A DNA stretch of 64,000 nucleotides from DATKRB01 sp035532415 (GTDB taxonomy: Bacteria > Actinomycetota > Acidimicrobiia > Acidimicrobiales > RAAP-2), in contig DATKRB010000011.1 of NCBI GenBank assembly GCA_035532415.1, positions 32,523-96,522 of the forward strand, written 5' to 3'. Position numbers and translations under genes: made by a program. The stretch's first letter is position 1. Every line of letters starts with the position of its first letter. The notes below the pieces were generated by a model, which saw only the letters and a list, made by a program, of their open reading frames with translations, was not told the DNA's origin and ran no database searches. Of this stretch, positions 15,625-22,869 are shown piece after piece.

Positions 15625-15682
15625 GACCCGGCTGACCAGGACAGACGTCGAGCTGCCCCACCCAGGGGCGACACGGCCGGTA

Positions 15683-15697
15683 GGGACTTTTGGCACT
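15683..15697 (+). promoter_or_regulatory. possible DosR/DevR-type box
   Basis: GGGACTTTTGGCACT lies 34 bp before the PPOX-fold gene. It resembles the mycobacterial DosR consensus core GGGACTWWAGTCCC, with a good left half and a right half differing at two or three positions. DosR regulons often include PPOX-fold proteins. No dosR/dosS genes are in the window. The match is suggestive only. Confidence 0.3.
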
Positions 15698-15731
15698 GTT
15701 ACGGAGTGGTGACGGGCGCGAGCATCGTCAC

Positions 15732-16157
15732 ATGACACAGCGGCGTCTGCAGGATCTTCCGAGAGAGGCGTGCTTCACCCTCCTGAGCCAAGAGGTCGTG
15801 GGGCGGCTCGTGTACGTGGACGATCTGGGTCCCGTCGCGATTCCCGTCAACTACGCACTCGACGCGGAGACGGTCGTGTTCAGGATCGAGGCGGGGTCGA
15901 AGGCTCGAGCACTGCAGGGCCCGGTTGCGTTTGAGGTCGATCAGATCGATCATGCCGAGAAGGCGGGGTGGAGCGTCCTGCTCCGCGGAACCTGCCACGA
16001 GCTGGACATCGAGCTCGTCCCCGCGCTGCTCAAACGGATCACCGACCACTTTCCCAGGCCCTGGGCGGCGGGGCAGCACAACTGCTGGGTCTCCCTCGTG
16101 CCTGGTTCGGTGACCGGGCGGCAGCTGGCCGCCCCGTTCTTCGCACCCGTCTTTTGA
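15732..16157 (+). CDS. PPOX-fold flavin/F420-binding family protein
   Basis: A 141-residue protein of the pyridoxamine-5'-phosphate-oxidase-like split-barrel fold (PF12900 type). The usual start 'MTQRRLQDLPREACFTLLSQEVVGRLVYVD' segment is followed by 'VAIPVNYALDAETVVFRI' and 'GSKARAL', then 'WSVLLRGTCHEL' and a His/Trp-containing end. The ATG at 15732 begins at the conserved N-terminus; a GTG-like start at 15690 would add 14 unlikely residues. Members bind FMN, F420 or heme and often protect against redox or nitrosative stress; the true cofactor cannot be told here. A DosR-like box precedes it. Confidence 0.85.
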   Translation: MTQRRLQDLPREACFTLLSQEVVGRLVYVDDLGPVAIPVNYALDAETVVFRIEAGSKARALQGPVAFEVDQIDHAEKAGWSVLLRGTCHELDIELVPALLKRITDHFPRPWAAGQHNCWVSLVPGSVTGRQLAAPFFAPVF

Positions 16158-16248
16158 GGGCGCCGTCCATTAGGGTCGAGCCGTCCCGAGGGGCGCGGCA
16201 GCGCAGGGAAGCAGGTTGGACCATGGGCGCGAGCGACAGGAGCACGAC

Positions 16249-16761
16249 ATGACCGAAGGAACCGGCAAGTTGGAGACGACGGACGAGGCGGACCGACCGC
16301 CCGTCGGGGCATCGGTGTGGGAGAGGGATCTGTGGGACCACCTGACGGGCCACGTCAGGGCGGAGCGTTCCCTGCTCGAGACCTATTCGGCCATCGCCCG
16401 GGAGACGCAGTCCAAGGCGTTCGGCTACCTCGTCAATCTCCTCCTCGAGGACGAGATCCGTCACCACCGGATGTTCACGGAGCTGGCAGGGTCGCTGAAG
16501 TCCGAGGCGGAATTGGGCGGGAAGGCCCCGAGCGTCCCCCACATGGACCTTGCTCAGGCCGACAGCGCCGCGGTGCTCGAGGCGACCGGACACCTCATCG
16601 AGCAAGAGGAGCAGGATGCCCGAGAACTGCACAAGCTCCAACGCGAGCTGCGTGACGTGAAGGACACTACGCTGTGGAGCCTTCTGGTCGACCTGATGGA
16701 ACGGGACACCGAGAAGCACATCGCCCTCCTGAAATTCGTGAAGAAGCACACCGGACGCTGA
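16249..16761 (+). CDS. ferritin-like / rubrerythrin-type protein
   Basis: A 170-residue, mostly helical protein. Regularly spaced carboxylates and histidines fit a four-helix di-iron site: Glu in 'RAERSLLETYS', 'EDEIRHHRMF', 'EQEEQDAREL' and 'MERDTEKHI'. There is no rubredoxin domain or CxxC pair, so it is a rubrerythrin-like protein without the electron-transfer domain. It may scavenge peroxide or buffer iron. It stands just before the cytochrome b genes, about 30 nt from the small membrane protein, and is probably co-transcribed with them. Confidence 0.75.
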   Translation: MTEGTGKLETTDEADRPPVGASVWERDLWDHLTGHVRAERSLLETYSAIARETQSKAFGYLVNLLLEDEIRHHRMFTELAGSLKSEAELGGKAPSVPHMDLAQADSAAVLEATGHLIEQEEQDARELHKLQRELRDVKDTTLWSLLVDLMERDTEKHIALLKFVKKHTGR

Positions 16762-16789
16762 AGCAGTCGACTCGGAGGTGGGGACATTG

Positions 16790-16963
16790 GTGCTACTGGT
16801 GAGCAGCGTGATGGGGGCTCTCGTCGACCTCAACGGCAAGGGCCGCTACGTGCACTGGGGCTTCATTCAGATCTCGGTCGCCAATCTGGTCGTGATCGCC
16901 CTGATGGCGATCGTCTTCATCGGTGCCATCATCGTTCCCTATCGCCGGCACGGTGATCGATGA
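16790..16963 (+). CDS. small single-span membrane protein of the cytochrome b operon
   Basis: A protein of about 57 residues with one N-terminal hydrophobic patch ('VLLVSSVMGALV') and a long membrane helix ('ISVANLVVIALMAIVFIGAIIV'), ending in a basic 'PYRRHGDR'. Start choice is uncertain: GTG 16790, TTG 16787 and GTG 16778 are in frame, and the GGAGG at 16774-16778 best suits the first two. The stop overlaps the cytochrome b start (ATGA), so it is probably a small subunit of that complex. Family not recognised. Confidence 0.65.
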   Translation: MLLVSSVMGALVDLNGKGRYVHWGFIQISVANLVVIALMAIVFIGAIIVPYRRHGDR

Positions 16964-17673
16964 GCGTCGACACGGGCAGCAGGAGCGACCCGTCTGCAGG
17001 TCTGCCCGAGGATGCCCGGCAGTGGACGGCGAAGCTGCGCAACTCGGCAACCGGGAAGCTCCCACCGGGACGCCTCCTGCCGGATCGCCAGCCCGCCTAT
17101 GTGGCGTCGTGGATCTACGTCTTCGGGGTGCTGACGGTGTCGGCGCTCCTGCTGGTCATCGCCACCGGGTGCGTGCTGGCGTTGAAGGGCCCAGCCTGGT
17201 GGCACGTGTCGAGTGCCGGGCTCTTCGTGAACTCGCTCCACCTCTGGAGCGTGGAGGCGTTCTTCTTCTTCATGGTCATCCATCTGTGGGGCAAGTTCTT
17301 CATGGCGGCGTGGCGTGGCCGCCGGCGCCTCACCTGGGTGACCGGGGTGGTGGCTTTCCTCGTGTCGGTCGGGGCAGCCTTCACGGGGTACCTGTCCCAG
17401 CAGAATTTCGACTCCCAGTGGATCTCCACCCAGGCCAAGGACGGGATCAACGCGACCGGGGCCGGGGCGTTCTTCAACGTCCTGAACTTCGGGCAGATGC
17501 TGATGTGGCATATCGTGCTGCTCCCCATGGTGGTCGCGCTGCTGGCCGTGGTGCACGTGCTGCTGGTCCGGACCCGCGGCGTGGTCCCGCCCTTTGCCGC
17601 CCCCCCGGGCAGGCAGGACGGGATGGCGCGGACCGGAGGCTCCGAGCCCTCGGTTGAGGGGGACCGGGCGTGA
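16960..17673 (+). CDS. cytochrome b/b6 N-terminal domain protein
   Basis: A 237-residue membrane protein with four main helices. Histidine pairs for two b hemes are visible: His in 'NSLHLWSVE' and 'MVIHLWGKFF' on one helix, and 'MWHIVLLP' and 'VVHVLLVRT' on another. 'VSVGAAFTGYLSQQNFDSQW' matches the 'GYLLPWDQ' loop of cytochrome b6, and the end 'HVLLVRTRGVVPPF' is typical of cytochrome b. No Rieske protein or c1/f subunit lies nearby. The gene overlaps its neighbours on both sides (ATGA, GTGA). It is likely the heme-bearing core of a quinol-oxidising complex of unusual make-up. Confidence 0.88.
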   Translation: MSVDTGSRSDPSAGLPEDARQWTAKLRNSATGKLPPGRLLPDRQPAYVASWIYVFGVLTVSALLLVIATGCVLALKGPAWWHVSSAGLFVNSLHLWSVEAFFFFMVIHLWGKFFMAAWRGRRRLTWVTGVVAFLVSVGAAFTGYLSQQNFDSQWISTQAKDGINATGAGAFFNVLNFGQMLMWHIVLLPMVVALLAVVHVLLVRTRGVVPPFAAPPGRQDGMARTGGSEPSVEGDRA

Positions 17674-18677
17674 GCGAACCCAGGGGGTCCCACGGCCGGG
17701 TCCGCCGCCGGCGCTTCAACCCCGATCGGGACGTGGCCGAGTGGCACGGGAGGTACGTCCCCTTCGACCTGGTGAAGGAGTTCGTGATCGCCCTGGTGGC
17801 GGTCGCGATCCTCGTCACCGTCCTGGCCGTGGTCTTCTCCTCTCCCGACGATCACCCGGTGACGGTACGCAGCTGGTCGAACGGCGATCCTGCCGGCTTC
17901 GCGCAGACCGCGATCACCGAGCTCGACGGGACGAGCGGCTCCGCCACGTACGGGCCGCCGTACAACACCAACGGGACCGCCCAGTCGATCGGCTTCTTCT
18001 CGCCCGCCAAGTGGCTCGGGGTGCACGTCCCGATCGACAGCGCGCAGGACTTCGTCATCGGGCCGCTCCAGACGCTCCCCGACAGAGCGGTCCTCGCCGC
18101 CGTCTCCCTCTACAACTCGTCGTCGGCAGCCCAGCAGGCGAAGTGGACGGCCGCCTACGAGAAGGCCGTGGCCAAGGCGACCTTCGGCAACGGGCGGCTG
18201 AGGATCCCCGCCGGCGACTACGGCCCGGTGCCGACCATGATGAACGCTCTCGTCTCGATGGCTCGAAGCGGCGCCCTGGACGGTGCGCTGCTCAGCTCGC
18301 GCCAGTTTTACGGGAGCGACTACACCAAACCGCTGCTCTTCATCGCCGACGGCACCTTCCTGTCGAACATCGCCCAGAGCCAGCACCTGGCGGGGGACCA
18401 ATGGGGGATGATGAACGAGACCGGGAACTTCCCGGGGCAAGCCTGGCTGTGGCTCTACACGATGTGGTATCAGGTCCCGCCGATGAAGACCTCGTCCAAT
18501 GCCGACCTCCAGGTCTGGGCGATCATGATGCTGCTCACCCTGGGCCTCGCTCTGGTGCCTTTCATCCCGGGTCTGCGCTCGATCCCCCGCTGGGTCGGCC
18601 TGTACAAGCTGATCTGGCGCCGGCACTACCGGCAACTGGCGGCCACCGACAGTAGCGCGACCGGCGCCGGGCCCTGA
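17670..18677 (+). CDS. membrane protein paired with cytochrome b, large extracytoplasmic domain
   Basis: A 335-residue protein: cytoplasmic basic start, one helix ('FVIALVAVAILVTVLAVVF', about 38-56) and an extracytoplasmic domain of ~210 residues. One or two helices near the end ('VWAIMMLLTLGLALVPFIPG') precede a basic tail ('VGLYKLIWRRHYRQL'). The C-terminal part resembles the last helices of cytochrome b6/subunit IV-type proteins, so it probably completes the split cytochrome b. No heme c motif (CxxCH) is present. Its GTG start overlaps the cytochrome b stop. The extracytoplasmic domain is not one I recognise. Confidence 0.7.
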   Translation: MSEPRGSHGRVRRRRFNPDRDVAEWHGRYVPFDLVKEFVIALVAVAILVTVLAVVFSSPDDHPVTVRSWSNGDPAGFAQTAITELDGTSGSATYGPPYNTNGTAQSIGFFSPAKWLGVHVPIDSAQDFVIGPLQTLPDRAVLAAVSLYNSSSAAQQAKWTAAYEKAVAKATFGNGRLRIPAGDYGPVPTMMNALVSMARSGALDGALLSSRQFYGSDYTKPLLFIADGTFLSNIAQSQHLAGDQWGMMNETGNFPGQAWLWLYTMWYQVPPMKTSSNADLQVWAIMMLLTLGLALVPFIPGLRSIPRWVGLYKLIWRRHYRQLAATDSSATGAGP

Positions 18678-18723
18678 GCCGCGGTACGCCGGGGGGCGCA
18701 TTCCCCGTCGGTAAGGTGTCCCC

Positions 18724-19455
18724 ATGAACCCGTCCACCACCTGGGCCGAAGCCGCAGCCTCTCTCACCTCGGCGCTGCAGCTCAAGACCCCTCCCATCGC
18801 CATCAGCTTCCGCGGATCGGCCCCCGCCGGCGTCGCGGCGTTCGACACCCCCATGCCCGAGGCCACCCCCGACGGCCGGACGGGCAGGGTCCCCGCGGGG
18901 TGCGTCTTCTGGACCAAGGCCGTCGACCGGACCTTCACCACGGTCGCCGCGGACCACGGCAATTGCAGCGTCGGTAGCCTGACCCACGGGTTCGTGGCTC
19001 TCGACGAGGTGGCCGGCCGCTCCGATGTTGCTGCGCTGCTCGACTCGGGATGGGTGACCATCGACATGGTGCCGGGCATCCCCGTGGTGAGCGACCGCCC
19101 CGACATGGTGATGTACGGACCGCTGGCCGACACGCCGGTCGATCCGGACGTCGTCATGATCCGGCTGAACGCCAAGCAGTTGATGGTCCTGTCCGATGCC
19201 ATGCCCGGGCTCCGTATAGACGGCAAGCCCCAATGTCACGTCGTGGCGGTGGCGAAGGAGCAGGGGGAGGTGGCCGTGAGCGTGGGCTGCATGTTGAGCC
19301 GGACCCGCACCAACATGTCGAGCGCCGAGATGACGTGCGCCATCCCCGCCGGCCGGCTGGCCGAGGTGGTCCATCTGATCGAGACGACGGCGGCCACCGA
19401 TGCCATCGTGGCCTCCTATGCCGCCGAGGACGCCCGCCGGTTCATCGGCGAGTAG
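18724..19455 (+). CDS. DUF169 family protein
   Basis: A 243-residue soluble protein of the DUF169 family (COG2043). Recognisable segments are 'LKTPPIAISFRGSAP', 'AGCVFWTKAVDRTF', 'HGNCSVGSLTHGF' and a conserved cysteine region 'SVGCMLSRTRTNM'. The several conserved cysteines suggest a metal or cluster site. Biochemical function of the family is unknown to me. It follows the cytochrome b genes by 46 bp and converges on the Nfu-type gene, whose stop is only 5 bp away. Confidence 0.8.
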   Translation: MNPSTTWAEAAASLTSALQLKTPPIAISFRGSAPAGVAAFDTPMPEATPDGRTGRVPAGCVFWTKAVDRTFTTVAADHGNCSVGSLTHGFVALDEVAGRSDVAALLDSGWVTIDMVPGIPVVSDRPDMVMYGPLADTPVDPDVVMIRLNAKQLMVLSDAMPGLRIDGKPQCHVVAVAKEQGEVAVSVGCMLSRTRTNMSSAEMTCAIPAGRLAEVVHLIETTAATDAIVASYAAEDARRFIGE

Positions 19456-19460
19456 GGCGG

Positions 19461-20105
19461 CTACTTCTTCGCCGGTTCGAAGAACGGGTTCGTGCCCGCT
19501 GCGTGGTCGGTGACGTCCACCACGCGGACGATCTCGGGAATCGACTCGCGGATGGCCACCTCGATCCCCTGGCTCAGGGTCACCTGCGCCATCCCGCAAC
19601 CCGCGCACCCGCCGCTCAGGCGGAGATAGGCGGCGTCCTCCTCAACCGCGACGAGGTCGGCGCGCCCGCCGTGGGCCGCGATGCTCGGGTTGATCTGCTG
19701 CTCGAGCACCTGCAGGATCCTCTGGGCGACGTCGCCGCTGAGGTCAGGGGGCGGTCCCGCCATCGCCGGGCTCGAGTGGGACGATTCCGGAGGCTGATTG
19801 GGGTTCTCAATGACCAACCCGCCTTCTCCGGCGTCGAGCACGGCCCCGCGGAGGTGGGAGACGCTCTCGGCGGGGACCACGACGGTCAGCCCACCCTGCT
19901 CGCTCGTCGAGTCCTCGACCCGGGCGTCGGCGGCCGCCTGAAAATAGATCTCGTAGGTGAACGCGCGCCCGCTCGATCCGCTGGTCTCGACCCAGAGGGC
20001 GAGTGATCCGGCTCCCGCCTCGGCGGCCCGCGCCTCGAGCACGATCGCCAATGCTTCGTCGGAGACTCGCAGGGCGGGCCCGTCGGTGGTGTCGCTGTCG
20101 CTCAC
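19461..20105 (-). CDS. NfuA-type iron-sulfur cluster carrier
   Basis: A 214-residue protein with two domains: an N-terminal A-type (HesB/IscA-like) domain lacking the usual cysteines, and a C-terminal NifU-like domain with the cluster-binding CxxC in 'SGGCAGCGMAQVTL'. This is the NfuA layout; such proteins carry [4Fe-4S] clusters to client enzymes. The GTG at 20105 gives 'VSDSDTTDGPALRVSDEAL' and is preferred over an upstream start, which would add a basic stretch unlike the family. A Pro/Ser-rich linker joins the domains. It lies divergent to the ATP-grasp gene. Confidence 0.85.
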   Translation of the reverse strand: MSDSDTTDGPALRVSDEALAIVLEARAAEAGAGSLALWVETSGSSGRAFTYEIYFQAAADARVEDSTSEQGGLTVVVPAESVSHLRGAVLDAGEGGLVIENPNQPPESSHSSPAMAGPPPDLSGDVAQRILQVLEQQINPSIAAHGGRADLVAVEEDAAYLRLSGGCAGCGMAQVTLSQGIEVAIRESIPEIVRVVDVTDHAAGTNPFFEPAKK

Positions 20106-20161
20106 GGCTCTCCCGTATCGGGTGGGGCGCCCTGGCATCGGGATGGGCGCGCTGCCATCCT

Positions 20162-21385
20162 ATGCCAGTGCCCCGGATCCTCCTGCTGTTGCCCACCGCG
20201 ACCTACCGGGCCTCGGACTTCCTCGCCGCGGCCGCCGCCCTTCAGGTGGACGTGGTGATCGGGTCCGAGCACCGTCAGGCGCTGGCCCGGGACATGGGCG
20301 ACCGGGCCCTGGTCGTGCCCATGGCCGCGGTGGACGCCGCCGTGCAGGCCATCGCCGCGCTGCACGCCCGCTCGCCGATTGATGCCGTCGTCGCCGTCGA
20401 CGACCAGGGGGTTGTGGTCGCCGCCGCGGCGGCCGAGCGTCTCGGGCTGCCCGGCAACCCGCCCGACGCGGTCGCGGCCACGCGGGACAAGGCCGCCATG
20501 CGGGAGCGGCTGGGCGCCGGGGCGGTCCCCCAGCCCGAGTTCCGGGTGGTGGCGCCCGACGCCGACGACGCCGCCGTCGTGGCGGCGGCGTCGGGGGTCG
20601 GCTTCCCGTGCGTCGTGAAGCCCGTCGGGCGGTCGGCCAGCCAAGGGGTGATCCGTGTGGACGATGCGACCGAGGCCGCCGCGGCGGCCGCCCGGATCCG
20701 GGCCATGCTGGGGGAGTGCGCCGAGCCGCTGCTGGTCGAGCGCTTCGTGCCGGGCGGCGAGGTTGCCGTTGAGGGGCTGCTGAGGGCGGGCCGGTTGCAG
20801 GTGCTCGCCGTGTTCGACAAGCCCGATCCCCTGAACGGTCCTTTCTTCGAGGAGACCGTGTACGTCACCCCGTCCGGCCGGCCGGCCGCCGTCCTCGCCC
20901 GGATCGCGCTCACGGCGGAGCAGGCCGCCCGGGCGATCGGACTGAGGGAGGGGCCGGTCCACGCCGAGCTGCGGATCGGCGCGGGCGGCAGCCTCACGGT
21001 GCTCGAGCTGGCGGCTCGCTCCATCGGTGGCCTGTGCGCCCGTGCCCTGCGGTTCGGCGCGGGCATCAGTCTCGAAGAGGTCATCCTCCGTCACGCCCTC
21101 GGCCTGGGCCTCGACGACCTGGCCCGGGAGCCCCAGGCGTCGGGCGTGATGATGCTCCCGATCCGGTCCGCCGGCGTGCTCGACGGGGTCTTTGGTCGGG
21201 AACGGGCCCTCTCGATCGAAGGGATCGCCGGCGTGGAGATCAGCATCGCGCCGGGCCGGGCGGTGGTCCCCCTCCCCGAGGGTGATCGCTACCTGGGCTT
21301 CATCTTCGCCCGCGGCCCGACGCCCGAGCTCGTCGTGGGCTCCCTCCGGCGTGCCGAGGCGTGTCTGCACGTGCGCGTGCGTTGA
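20162..21385 (+). CDS. ATP-grasp family ligase
   Basis: A 407-residue ATP-grasp enzyme. The N-terminal pre-ATP-grasp part ('RILLLLPTATYRASDFLAAA') leads to the ATP-binding core: 'ATRDKAAMRERL', 'FPCVVKPVGRSASQGV', 'LLVERFVPGGEVAVEGLL' and the metal-binding 'AELRIGAGGSLTVLELAARSIGG'. The family joins a carboxylate to an amine or thiol through an acyl phosphate. It is followed after 46 bp by a radical SAM enzyme on the same strand, so the pair probably works in one small biosynthetic or modification pathway. The substrate is unknown. ATG 20162 or GTG 20168 may be the start. Confidence 0.85.
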   Translation: MPVPRILLLLPTATYRASDFLAAAAALQVDVVIGSEHRQALARDMGDRALVVPMAAVDAAVQAIAALHARSPIDAVVAVDDQGVVVAAAAAERLGLPGNPPDAVAATRDKAAMRERLGAGAVPQPEFRVVAPDADDAAVVAAASGVGFPCVVKPVGRSASQGVIRVDDATEAAAAAARIRAMLGECAEPLLVERFVPGGEVAVEGLLRAGRLQVLAVFDKPDPLNGPFFEETVYVTPSGRPAAVLARIALTAEQAARAIGLREGPVHAELRIGAGGSLTVLELAARSIGGLCARALRFGAGISLEEVILRHALGLGLDDLAREPQASGVMMLPIRSAGVLDGVFGRERALSIEGIAGVEISIAPGRAVVPLPEGDRYLGFIFARGPTPELVVGSLRRAEACLHVRVR

Positions 21386-21431
21386 CCGTGCCCCGGCTCG
21401 GCCCCCCCGGCACCCCGGTAGTCTCGGCGTC

Positions 21432-22805
21432 GTGCGGATCCTGCTGATCTCGACCTACGAGTTGGGTCACCAGCCGCTGCACGTGGCCGTGCCCGCCTCG
21501 GCGCTGCTCGCTGCGGGCCACGACGTCCGCTGTGTGGACGTCTCCGTCGACATGCTCGAGATGTCCTGCGTCGATTGGGCCGACCGGGTGGCGCTGTCCG
21601 TGCCGATGCACACCGCCATGCGCCTGGCCTTGCGGGTGGCCGAGAGGATCCGGTCCCGGTGTCCCGACCTCCCGATCTGCTTTTACGGGCTGTACGCGCA
21701 GGCGAGCAGGGCTCTCACCCTCCGGTCGGAGGGCGACGCGGTCATCGCCGGCGAGTACCTGTCGGGGCTGGTGTCGTGGGCCGGTGGGCGCGATCCCGGC
21801 CCCACGCCCCAGCTCGCCCGGTCCCGAGCACCGGTGCCGGCGCGCCATCTGTTGCCGCCCCTCGACCGGTACGCGCGGTTGGCCGTGGCGGACGAGGAGC
21901 GGCCGGCCGCGGCGGTGGAGGCGACCCGGGGCTGCTCGCACCGGTGCCGGCACTGCCCGGTTCCCGTCGTGTACGACGGCCGGGTGCGGGGCGTCGACGA
22001 GGCGGCGTTGGTGGCCGACGTCGACCAGCTGGTCGAGGCCGGCGTCCGGCACCTCACCTTCGCCGACCCCGACTTCCTCAACACCCCGTCGCACTCCCGC
22101 CGGGTCGTCTCGGCCGTCCACGCCCGGCATCCGGACCTGACGTTCGACTGCACGACCAAGGTGGAGCACGTCCTTCGCCACGCCGGGATGTGGCCCGAGC
22201 TGGCCGAGTCGGGATGCGTGTTCGTCGTCTCCGCGTTCGAGTCGGTGAGCGAGGCGGTCCTCGGGAACCTGGCCAAGGGCCATACCGTTGCCGAGGCCTC
22301 GGCTGCGGTCGCGCTCCTCCGCGAGCATGGCATCGAGGTCCGGCCCTCGTGGCTGCCGTTCACCCCATGGACCACGGTGGAGGACCTGGTGGCGCTGCTC
22401 GACTTCGTGGTGGCGCACGACCTGGTCCCCAACGTGGACCCGGTGCAGTACACGGTGCGGCTCCTGCTCCCCGAGGGCTCCCTCCTGCTCGGCTCCGAGG
22501 CCATGGCCTCCCATCTCGGCCCTTACGACCCGGACCGGCTGGGGTGGACGTGGTCCCATCCCGACCCCGGGCTCGACCTGCTGCAGCAGGAGCTGGCCAC
22601 CCTGGTGGAGCAGCGGGTGGACCAGGAGGCCCCCCGCACCTTTGACGAGATCGATGCTCTGGTCCGGGCCAAGGTGTCGCCCTTCCGGCCGGCGCCGCCT
22701 CGCGGGTCTGCCTCGCGGGGGCCGGCAGGTGAACGGGCCCACCTGACCGAGCCGTGGTTCTGCTGCAGCGAGCCCACCGGATCGCAGCTGGCGCCGCTCG
22801 GGTAG
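21432..22805 (+). CDS. B12-binding-like radical SAM enzyme with CCSEP tail (CUAEP/CCAEP-type)
   Basis: A 457-residue protein. The N-terminal ~150 residues resemble a cobalamin-binding Rossmann domain ('VRILLISTYELGHQPLHVAVPASAL'-type start split by short loops). The radical SAM cluster motif C-x3-C-x2-C is 'CSHRCRHC' (about 173-180), followed by 'ADPDFLNTP' and 'CTTKVEHV'. The C-terminus carries 'WFCCSEP' with Cys444-Cys445. I recall a family of radical SAM proteins whose tails read CUAEP or CCAEP, with selenocysteine or cysteine; this one has Ser in place of Ala. Both tail cysteines are TGC codons (22761-22766), so no selenocysteine is involved. Function unknown; the ATP-grasp neighbour is a probable partner. 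Confidence 0.85.
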   Translation: MRILLISTYELGHQPLHVAVPASALLAAGHDVRCVDVSVDMLEMSCVDWADRVALSVPMHTAMRLALRVAERIRSRCPDLPICFYGLYAQASRALTLRSEGDAVIAGEYLSGLVSWAGGRDPGPTPQLARSRAPVPARHLLPPLDRYARLAVADEERPAAAVEATRGCSHRCRHCPVPVVYDGRVRGVDEAALVADVDQLVEAGVRHLTFADPDFLNTPSHSRRVVSAVHARHPDLTFDCTTKVEHVLRHAGMWPELAESGCVFVVSAFESVSEAVLGNLAKGHTVAEASAAVALLREHGIEVRPSWLPFTPWTTVEDLVALLDFVVAHDLVPNVDPVQYTVRLLLPEGSLLLGSEAMASHLGPYDPDRLGWTWSHPDPGLDLLQQELATLVEQRVDQEAPRTFDEIDALVRAKVSPFRPAPPRGSASRGPAGERAHLTEPWFCCSEPTGSQLAPLG

Positions 22806-22869
22806 CGATCTCCCCGGCCTCCACCCCGGTGTCACGAAGTCGGCGGCCCGGGTCCCGCCCGAACGGCCG

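Noticed and set aside
22755..22770. Selenocysteine in the radical SAM tail
   Set aside because: Both tail residues are TGC cysteine codons, not TGA, and no SECIS-like element was recognised after them.
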